Shown in pieces: positions 1-4,302 of a stretch of DNA of 11,002 bases. Both the position numbers and the translations under genes were made by a program. Under the pieces are notes generated by a model that made no database searches, was not told the DNA's origin, and worked only from the letters and a program-made list of their open reading frames with translations. This stretch comes from Candidatus Omnitrophota bacterium (GTDB lineage: Bacteria; Omnitrophota; Koll11; Aquiviventales; Aquiviventaceae). The number at the start of each line of letters is the position of its first letter. Within the stretch, counting starts at the first letter, position 1. The DNA lies in contig JAHFGU010000009.1 of assembly GCA_023247285.1 (NCBI GenBank), forward strand, positions 1-11,002, given 5' to 3'.

Positions 1-142
1 GGCGATCATCACGGCGGTCGTGTTAGCCACCGGAACCGTGTTCAAGACAGGCCTCAAGAACATGATGGATAACTCCGGGCAGGCCGTCACGGACGCCGCG
101 GCGAAGCTCAAGACGCAGCTCGGCACACCTGCTGCGCCGTAA
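1..142 (+). CDS. Flp-like type IVb pilin, C-terminal part only
   Basis: This is the 3' end of a gene cut by the window edge. Reading starts at base 2 and stops at TAA 140-142, giving 46 visible residues. They begin with a hydrophobic run (AIITAVVLATGTVF) and continue into a polar, amphipathic helix (KTGLKNMMDNSGQAVTDAAA) and a short Lys/Gln/Pro tail. A hydrophobic helix followed at once by a small helical tail is the layout of a classical short Flp pilin, and unlike its neighbours it has no long Thr-rich C-terminal domain. It could be the major pilin of the locus, with the longer pilins downstream being minor or specialised subunits; that role is inference. The signal peptide and cleavage site are outside the window, so the family call rests on the C-terminus and the context. 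Confidence 0.6.
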   Translation, partial: AIITAVVLATGTVFKTGLKNMMDNSGQAVTDAAAKLKTQLGTPAAP

Positions 143-151
143 GCGCAGGGG

Positions 152-171
152 CCTGTAGGACCCTGTAGGAC
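152..171 (+). repeat. Tandem pair of a 10-bp unit (CCTGTAGGAC)
   Basis: Two exact head-to-tail copies of CCTGTAGGAC lie in the 52-bp gap between the partial pilin and the next pilin, just before its ribosome binding site. No function is evident. It may be simple slippage. Confidence 0.6.
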
Positions 172-194
172 CAGGGAAAGGAGGGACTCATCGC

Positions 195-557
195 ATGAAC
201 GTGTTCAATCGGAAAGGGCAAAACACCGCCGAGTACGCCGTGCTGATTGCCGTGGTCGTCGGGGCGATCGTCGCGATGCAGATCTACGTCAAGCGCGGCC
301 TGCAGGCCAAGGTGAAGCACGTGGCGGACCGCGTGGGGGACGGCCTGCTTCAGGCCGGCACCGGCATCACCACGGTCACGGGCCAGTACGAGCCCTACTA
401 CAACAAGGCGGGGTACAAGGTCGTCCAGGACCAGCAGGTGAGAGAGCAGTTTAAGGAGGGCGGGACCGTCCGGCGGGACAGCGACAATGAGACAACGACT
501 CGGACGGGAGGCTCTACGACGGATGTCGAGATGAAGGAGGATAATGACTGGAAATAA
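195..557 (+). CDS. Flp-like pilin, type A (copy A1)
   Basis: A 120-residue prepilin-like protein expected to be cleaved by a TadV-type prepilin peptidase and assembled in, or priming, a Flp pilus. The leader is MNVFNRKG (8 residues), cleavage is predicted as G8|Q9, Glu13 is at +5 and Tyr14 at +6, and a hydrophobic helix runs from about 13 to 32. Then comes the type A signature MQIYVKRGLQ. The C-terminal half is soluble: a QYEPYY motif near residue 72, then a charged Thr/Asn/Asp-rich tail ending EDNDWK. Flp pilins are usually 50-80 residues, so this tail is an added domain that would face outward from the filament. The start is supported by AAAGGAGGG at 177-185. It is followed after 40 bp by type B gene B1, and the same A-B order recurs twice downstream. 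Confidence 0.8.
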   Translation: MNVFNRKGQNTAEYAVLIAVVVGAIVAMQIYVKRGLQAKVKHVADRVGDGLLQAGTGITTVTGQYEPYYNKAGYKVVQDQQVREQFKEGGTVRRDSDNETTTRTGGSTTDVEMKEDNDWK

Positions 558-575
558 GCCGCAGAAGCTTGCAGC

Positions 576-750
576 TCGAAGGGAGGGGTGAATCCTGATG
601 AACGGCCGCACAGGCCAGAGCACGGTGGAGTACGCGGTCCTCATTGTCGTGGTCATCGCCGCGCTGTTGGCGATGTCCATCTTCATGAAGCGCGGCGTGA
701 TGGGCAAGGCGCGGGAATCGACGAACCAGATCGGCGAGCAGTTCGCTCCG
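576..750 (+). repeat. Near-identical 175-bp duplication, copy 1 (RBS plus 5' half of pilin B1)
   Basis: Matches 1351-1525 with three substitutions in 175 bases. It covers the ribosome binding site, start codon, leader, hydrophobic helix and first polar residues. Similarity falls sharply right after GTTCGCTCCG. The flanking A genes are much more diverged from each other, so this is either a recent local duplication or ongoing gene conversion. Confidence 0.9.
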
Positions 751-912
751 TTCGACACCAAGAACGCCTATACCCGGACGTTTAAGTCGACGCGCAATGA
801 GACGACCAAGGCCAATGGTGAGGGGGGTTCAAAGATCGCGGTGGCGGAGGTTCAGCACAAGACCGGCACGGAGAACGTGACGAAGAGTCTGGACAGCGAC
901 TCCCTCTTCTAA
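598..912 (+). CDS. Flp-like pilin, type B (copy B1)
   Basis: A 104-residue type IVb prepilin-like protein. The leader MNGRTG is only 6 residues. Predicted cleavage is G6|Q7, with Glu11 at +5 and Tyr12 at +6, and the hydrophobic helix covers about 11-31. The type B signature MSIFMKRGVMGK follows, then a polar region with EQFAPF and a YTRTF segment rich in Thr, Lys and Asn. A strong GGGAGGGG at 581-588 supports this ATG. Codons up to about residue 51 are almost identical in DNA to gene B2, while the C-terminal half differs, so the membrane/assembly part is conserved and the exposed part varies. It probably pairs with A1 just upstream. A perfect 9-bp inverted repeat spans its stop codon. Confidence 0.8.
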   Translation: MNGRTGQSTVEYAVLIVVVIAALLAMSIFMKRGVMGKARESTNQIGEQFAPFDTKNAYTRTFKSTRNETTKANGEGGSKIAVAEVQHKTGTENVTKSLDSDSLF

Positions 913-929
913 CGCGCAGGAGAAGAGGG
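902..929 (+). other. Perfect 9-bp inverted repeat spanning the stop codon of pilin B1
   Basis: CCCTCTTCT (902-910) pairs exactly with AGAAGAGGG (921-929) around a 10-base loop that contains most of the TAA stop. No run of T follows; the next bases are GGCGTATCGG. It therefore does not look like an intrinsic terminator. It could be an mRNA stability or processing element that sets relative pilin levels, or chance. Confidence 0.45.
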
Positions 930-956
930 GGCGTATCGGAAAGGGGGGAAGCGCGA

Positions 957-1328
957 ATGACGCTTTTAAACCGCAACGGACAGCAAACCGCCGAGTACGC
1001 CGTGCTGATCGCCGTGGTCGTCGGCGCAGTCGTCGCCATGCAGGTCTACGTGAAGCGGAGCCTGCAGGGGAAAGTGAAGGATGTGACGGACCATGTCGGG
1101 GATAGCCTGGGCACGGACAAGAACCCGGTCCTGAGCCAGTACGAGCCGTACTACAGCGACTCCGGTTACGACGTGACCCAGGCTCAGTCGGTCAATGAGA
1201 AATACCTGGCAGGCGGAAAGGTCGATCGGCTGGCCATCAGCCAGAAGACCACCCGGGAGGTCGACGGGTTTTCCAATACCGGGACCGATCTGACCAAAGA
1301 CGACAAGTGGACGGACACAACCAACTAG
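957..1328 (+). CDS. Flp-like pilin, type A (copy A2)
   Basis: A 123-residue prepilin-like protein paralogous to A1. The leader MTLLNRNG is 8 residues, cleavage is predicted at G8|Q9, Glu13 is at +5, and the helix spans about 13-32, followed by MQVYVKRSLQGKVK. The ectodomain keeps SQYEPYY, a GY-x-V segment and GGKVDR, then diverges into a Thr/Asp/Lys-rich tail ending TDTTN. The start is preceded by a purine-rich AAAGGGGGGAA at about 939-949. By eye, DNA similarity to A1 in the helix-coding part is clearly lower than between B1 and B2, so this A duplication is older or has not been homogenised. It is the first member of the second A-B pair. Confidence 0.8.
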   Translation: MTLLNRNGQQTAEYAVLIAVVVGAVVAMQVYVKRSLQGKVKDVTDHVGDSLGTDKNPVLSQYEPYYSDSGYDVTQAQSVNEKYLAGGKVDRLAISQKTTREVDGFSNTGTDLTKDDKWTDTTN

Positions 1329-1350
1329 CCGCACAGCCTGCAACAGGGTT

Positions 1351-1525
1351 TCGAAGGGAGGGGTGAATCCTGATGAACGGCCGCACAGGCCAGAGCACGG
1401 TGGAGTACGCGGTCCTCATTGTCGTGATCATCGCCGCGCTGTTGGCGATGTCCATCTTCATGAAGCGCGGCGTGATGGGCAAGGCGCGGGAATCGACGGA
1501 CCAGATCGGCGACCAGTTCGCTCCG
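1351..1525 (+). repeat. Near-identical 175-bp duplication, copy 2 (RBS plus 5' half of pilin B2)
   Basis: Partner of 576-750 at a constant offset of 775 bases. There are three substitutions. One changes the hydrophobic helix (Val to Ile), and two change the following polar segment (Asn to Asp and Glu to Asp). Confidence 0.9.
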
Positions 1526-1693
1526 CTGACCACCACGAATGATTACACGCGGACTTTTGACTCAGAGCGCCACGAGAGGACCCAGACGGACGGTATAGCC
1601 TTTTCCACGATCACCAAAGCGGAGATCCAGGACAGAAAGGGGCATGAGGATCTGACTGAGGGTCTGAAGGACGAGAAACTCTTCAAAAAATAG
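1373..1693 (+). CDS. Flp-like pilin, type B (copy B2)
   Basis: A 106-residue prepilin-like protein, sister of B1. The leader MNGRTG, cleavage at G6|Q7, Glu11 at +5 and the helix at about 11-31 are the same, with the signature MSIFMKRGVMGK. It keeps DQFAP and a DYTRTF segment. The rest is a charged, Thr/Lys/Glu-rich tail ending EKLFKK that differs from B1. GGGAGGGG sits 9-10 bases before the ATG, as in B1. The mature N-termini of B1 and B2 are nearly the same, so both should fit the same position in a filament, while the exposed surface differs. It is the second member of the second A-B pair. Confidence 0.8.
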   Translation: MNGRTGQSTVEYAVLIVVIIAALLAMSIFMKRGVMGKARESTDQIGDQFAPLTTTNDYTRTFDSERHERTQTDGIAFSTITKAEIQDRKGHEDLTEGLKDEKLFKK

Positions 1694-1792
1694 CGGGATG
1701 GATGTGCCACGGCAGTCCCAGGCGGCCCGGTGGGGTTATCTGGGGCTTCCGGGTGTTATGGGACGCGGATGACCGCAGATCGGGGGGCGCAG

Positions 1793-2365
1793 ATGGCTCA
1801 AGGCGCAAGGCTCAAGGCCCGCCCGGCTGAAGGCTCAAGTTGGCTCAAGGCTCAGGGCTCAAGGCTCAAGGCTGGAGAACGAGCCTTCAGCCTTCGGCGG
1901 TCTTCGGCGGCGAGCGGACAGTCGCTGGCGGAATACTCGCTGGTGCTGGCGCTGGTGGCGGCGGCGATGATGGGGATGCAGGTCTACGCCAAGCGGGGGA
2001 TCCAGGCCGCGCTGAAGATCGCGTCGGATGATCTGAGCCCTTGCCGCGTGCATGCGTGTTTCGGCGCCGTGGGTGACCCGGACGGCGAACTCGGCCAGCT
2101 CATCGGCGAAGTTCAAGAAGGCGGGCTTACGGAGGAAGAAAGGCTGAGGGAACCCGCGTTGCGTCAGGGGTTGGTGCTGGATCGGCTCTCGCTGGATCGG
2201 CTCTCGAGGGTGACCACCGTCACGGATCAATCCGTCCTGGACGAGGAGCTGCCCGGCGGCGGACGCACGAGGACCGTGGAGCGGGAGCGCGTCTCCTCGA
2301 GGGGGGCGTTGGGGGATGGCGTGTCATCCGTGTCGTCGGTCGTGGTGGACGCGAACCCGCAATGA
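1793..2365 (+). CDS. Flp-like pilin, type A (copy A3), with repeat-encoded long leader
   Basis: A 190-residue protein when read from ATG 1793; a GTG at 1730 and an ATG at 1769 are in frame and possible. The pilin core starts at G42|Q43, with Glu47 at +5 and Tyr48, a hydrophobic helix at about 47-66, then the type A signature MQVYAKRGIQ. Residues 2-35 are encoded by a heptanucleotide-repeat element and read RLKAR...GSRLKA. Start 1793 is preferred because it lies exactly 900 bases before the start of the TadE-like gene, and the shared 88-bp repeat begins 15 bases after both starts; GGGGGG at 1782-1787 could serve as ribosome binding site. The C-terminal domain, about 120 residues, is Glu/Arg/Leu-rich with a doubled LDRLS and differs from A1 and A2. 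The final TGA overlaps the next ATG (ATGA). Confidence 0.72.
   Translation: MAQGARLKARPAEGSSWLKAQGSRLKAGERAFSLRRSSAASGQSLAEYSLVLALVAAAMMGMQVYAKRGIQAALKIASDDLSPCRVHACFGAVGDPDGELGQLIGEVQEGGLTEEERLREPALRQGLVLDRLSLDRLSRVTTVTDQSVLDEELPGGGRTRTVERERVSSRGALGDGVSSVSSVVVDANPQ
1795..1895 (+). repeat. Heptanucleotide inverted-repeat element 1, inside pilin A3 leader
   Basis: Degenerate GGCTCAA units run from the G of the start codon to about 1874. A short inverted arm GAGCCTTCAGCCTTC follows at 1881-1895. The core can fold as a hairpin: 1861-1873 against 1882-1894 with one mismatch in 13 and an 8-base loop. The inverted arm is shorter than in element 2, as if truncated, and is followed by a GC-rich CTTCGGCGG doublet. 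It is read in frame, giving a basic leader. Confidence 0.85.
1808..1895 (+). repeat. 88-bp exact direct repeat, copy 1
   Basis: Base-for-base identical to 2708-2795, at an offset of exactly 900. The copy lies in the same reading frame and at the same distance from the start codon in both genes. A further short match (GCGGTCTTC) follows in both leaders. Confidence 0.95.
2177..2206 (+). repeat. In-frame 15-bp tandem duplication in pilin A3
   Basis: Two exact copies of CTGGATCGGCTCTCG, encoding LDRLS twice in the C-terminal domain of A3. This is a recent slippage-type expansion that keeps the frame. Confidence 0.85.
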
Positions 2366-2709
2366 ACCCGCGCGGACCGGCGTCCAGGGGGCAAACGGCC
2401 GTGGAGTACGCCGTGTTGTTCACCGCCGTCTGTGCGGCGCTGCTGAGCATGTCCGTGTACATGAAGCGGGGCGTCTCAGGCCACCTGCGTAGAACGTCGG
2501 ACTCGATCGGGGAGCAGTACGGGCCGGGCTCGACCACGTCCAGTTTGCGGACCACCCTGACGTCCACGAGCACCACGAGTTCTGAGCGCTCCAACGTGGA
2601 CCTGGACGGTGATGGAATCTGGGATGCGGGCGTGATGGAGACCGTCACGACCATCGATGCGCCGGAAACCACAAGCCGGACGGGAAGCGAGCATGTCGAT
2701 CCTCAATAG
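2362..2709 (+). CDS. Flp-like pilin, type B (copy B3), with DxDxDG loop
   Basis: A 115-residue prepilin-like protein. The leader is MNPRGPASRG, cleavage G10|Q11, Glu15 at +5 and Tyr16 at +6, helix about 15-34. The type B signature MSVYMKRGVSGH and EQYGPG follow. The ectodomain opens with a Ser/Thr run (about residues 57-75) and then has D80-x-D-x-D-G (DLDGDGIWD), the pattern of an EF-hand or thrombospondin type 3 calcium-binding loop. Calcium binding is inferred from this short motif only. The start overlaps the A3 stop as ATGA, and the end overlaps the TadE-like gene by 17 bases, so all three are probably translated in coupled fashion. It completes the third A-B pair; it is more diverged from B1/B2 than those are from each other. 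Confidence 0.78.
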   Translation: MNPRGPASRGQTAVEYAVLFTAVCAALLSMSVYMKRGVSGHLRRTSDSIGEQYGPGSTTSSLRTTLTSTSTTSSERSNVDLDGDGIWDAGVMETVTTIDAPETTSRTGSEHVDPQ

Positions 2710-3931
2710 GCTCAAGGCCCGCCCGGCTGAAGGCTCAAGTTGGCTCAAGGCTCAGGGCTCAAGGCTCAAGGCTGGAGAACGAGCCTTCAGCCTTCAGCCT
2801 AGAGCCTTCAGCCAGGTGAGCCTCGAGCCTCGAGCCTCGAGCCTTGAGCGGTCTTCACGGGGTCAGGCCCTGCTCGAGCTGGCCATTGTGGGTTCGCTGA
2901 TCGTTACGATGTTGGGATGGCTCGTCAACTATGCTATGCGCGCAGATTTCGAACAGTACGGCCAGATGGAATCCTTCCGCGCTGCGCTGGCCATGACCTC
3001 GGAGCCGCTGGACGACACGCTGCGCGGCGCCGGCAATGTGCTGATCCTGCGGGACCGGCATGTGCCGGACCCGGCTCACCCGTTTGCGGTCGGACAGGTG
3101 ACGCCGATCACCGGCTCGGCGAGCGCCACGCGTGACGTGCAAATGTACAGGGGGCCCATTGAGACCAGCCATCTGCCGCGCGTTCGCCTGAACCTTGATG
3201 GGCAACCCTTCGACTGCGGCAGCGCGGGCGGGAGCTGCGCGACGGCGGGTTTCCGCGACGAACCCGGCTTTGAGAGCTCGAGCGAGCAGCGCTACAAGCT
3301 GATCTACAGCGCGGTATGCACCTCGCCAGATTGCGGGACAAGCCCGGCTGTCTGCACCGAGTGGGAGACCGTCACGGATCCAGATCCGTACGCCGGCGGC
3401 CAGACATCGACCAACTGCGTCCGGTACACGATGTCGGTCCGGGTGCTCGATGCCTGCGAGGGCGAGATCATCAATTACGATATCTGCACCAAGCAGGCCC
3501 GCATGATCGTGGACTCGGCCATGTGCGAGCGGGAATGCCGCAAGGAGAAGCCGGTGACAGGAGGGTTTGACTACTGCGCGACCATCTGCGCGCAGGCCAT
3601 CAAGCCGCCATGGTACGCCCAAGACGCGGTGCAGTCCCGGGATGGGCGCTGGATCTTCCCGCGTCTCGATGCCCTGTTCGCGGGCACCGGAAGTCGAATG
3701 GGCCTGCAACCGGGTTCGGTGACGGTCGTCAGGGCCGACCATCGGATGGACAAGACCGAATCCCCTGCGGCGATCACGACGACCGCGTCCGGAAGCTCCG
3801 TACATGAAATCACCCGGACCATGGTGTGGTCGCCGCTGGCGGAGGGCGGCACCCGTGTGCAAGCCCGGGATGAGCACGTGACGCGGACCAAAGAGGTCAA
3901 GACCGAGAATTCATGGACCGTCAACTGGTAA
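2693..3931 (+). CDS. TadE-like pseudopilin with cysteine-rich ectodomain and repeat-encoded leader
   Basis: A 412-residue protein. The processed core begins at G57|Q58 with Glu62 at +5 (GQALLELAIVGS, a TadE-type N-terminus) and a hydrophobic helix to about residue 82. TadE-family pseudopilins are prepilin peptidase substrates needed for Flp assembly. Residues 1-6 (MSILNR) resemble the leaders of A1 and A2. Residues 7-53 are encoded by repeat element 2, inserted exactly between that leader and the cleavage site. The exported part, about 330 residues, has 12 cysteines, most between about 180 and 300, suggesting disulfides outside the cytoplasm. The tail is Thr/Arg/Glu-rich and ends WTVNW. ATG 2693 is chosen over an in-frame ATG at 2657 because of the MSILNR match and the GGGAAG just upstream. 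Typical TadE proteins are much shorter (under 200 residues). Confidence 0.7.
   Translation: MSILNRLKARPAEGSSWLKAQGSRLKAGERAFSLQPRAFSQVSLEPRASSLERSSRGQALLELAIVGSLIVTMLGWLVNYAMRADFEQYGQMESFRAALAMTSEPLDDTLRGAGNVLILRDRHVPDPAHPFAVGQVTPITGSASATRDVQMYRGPIETSHLPRVRLNLDGQPFDCGSAGGSCATAGFRDEPGFESSSEQRYKLIYSAVCTSPDCGTSPAVCTEWETVTDPDPYAGGQTSTNCVRYTMSVRVLDACEGEIINYDICTKQARMIVDSAMCERECRKEKPVTGGFDYCATICAQAIKPPWYAQDAVQSRDGRWIFPRLDALFAGTGSRMGLQPGSVTVVRADHRMDKTESPAAITTTASGSSVHEITRTMVWSPLAEGGTRVQARDEHVTRTKEVKTENSWTVNW
2708..2795 (+). repeat. 88-bp exact direct repeat, copy 2
   Basis: Identical to 1808-1895. Both copies start 15 bases after the start codon of a pilin-class gene, in the same frame. Confidence 0.95.
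2708..2848 (+). repeat. Heptanucleotide inverted-repeat element 2, inside TadE-like leader
   Basis: The left arm consists of GGCTCAA / GGCTGAA units (about 2709-2773). After an 8-base spacer, the right arm has complementary units TTCAGCC, TAGAGCC, TCGAGCC and TTGAGC (about 2782-2848). It is the longest symmetric copy among the three pilin-leader elements. The left arm reads as GSRLKAQ-like basic heptads and the right arm as SLEPRA-like heptads. The frame stays open. Confidence 0.88.
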
Positions 3932-4302
3932 CAAGCGCTCAAGGCTCAACATTGGCTCGAGGCTCAAGGCTCGAGGCTCAAGGCTCGAGGCTCAAGGCCC
4001 ACCTGGCTGAAGGCTCTAGGCTGAAGGCTGAAGGCTGCGGCTCTCGTTGCCTAGAGCCTAGAGCCATGAGCCTGGAGCCAGGGCAGGCGAGCATCGAGAT
4101 GGCCGTCGCCATGATCCTCAGTCTGCTCCTGATGGGGTTTTGCGCGAAAATTTGCTTCTGGTTTGCGGAGCGCTTCGTCCTCCGCCAACAGGCGTATGAG
4201 GAAACCCGGACGGATGCGGCCAACAGGCCAGGCATGACGCCGTGGGTGGAGCTGTTCGAGAAGCTCACGGTCGTCGATTCGGGGACCTCCGGCACGCGAT
4301 GA
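3913..4302 (+). CDS. Short TadE/TadF-like pseudopilin with repeat-encoded leader
   Basis: A 129-residue protein from ATG 3913, which lies inside the end of the TadE-like gene. The pilin-like core is G57|Q58 with Glu62 at +5 (GQASIEMAVAM), followed by a hydrophobic helix to about residue 80 and a short basic/polar tail. This fits a minor pseudopilin of the TadE/F kind with almost no ectodomain. Repeat element 3 encodes nearly all of residues 9-56. A second in-frame ATG at 4066 sits within the repeat and would give MSLEPG|Q, a leader of normal length; no good ribosome binding site precedes it, but it may be the true or an alternative start. The stop overlaps the TadG-like start (ATGA). Family assignment beyond pseudopilin is uncertain. 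Confidence 0.62.
   Translation: MDRQLVTSAQGSTLARGSRLEAQGSRLKAHLAEGSRLKAEGCGSRCLEPRAMSLEPGQASIEMAVAMILSLLLMGFCAKICFWFAERFVLRQQAYEETRTDAANRPGMTPWVELFEKLTVVDSGTSGTR
3937..4079 (+). repeat. Heptanucleotide inverted-repeat element 3, inside TadE/F-like leader
   Basis: It begins 6 bases after the TadE-like stop codon. Left-arm units GGCTCAA / GGCTCGA alternate, followed by GGCTGAA. Right-arm units TAGAGCC, ATGAGCC and TGGAGCC lie at 4049-4079. GGCTCTAGGC at 4012-4021 pairs perfectly with GCCTAGAGCC at 4049-4058 or 4056-4065. One right-arm unit supplies an in-frame ATG (4066). Confidence 0.86.

Noticed and set aside
1730..1792. Upstream GTG start for pilin A3
   Set aside because: In frame, but has no ribosome binding site, and the register match between ATG 1793 and the TadE-like start argues for 1793. 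Not fully excluded.
2855..3877. Long minus-strand open frame opposite the TadE-like gene
   Set aside because: Rich in Arg/Ala/His typical of out-of-frame GC-rich DNA, no start context, and fully antisense to a supported gene.
1795..4079. CRISPR array or IS element as explanation of the repeats
   Set aside because: Units are 7 bp, contiguous and inverted in the second half, without spacers; no transposase, terminal repeats or target duplication could be identified.
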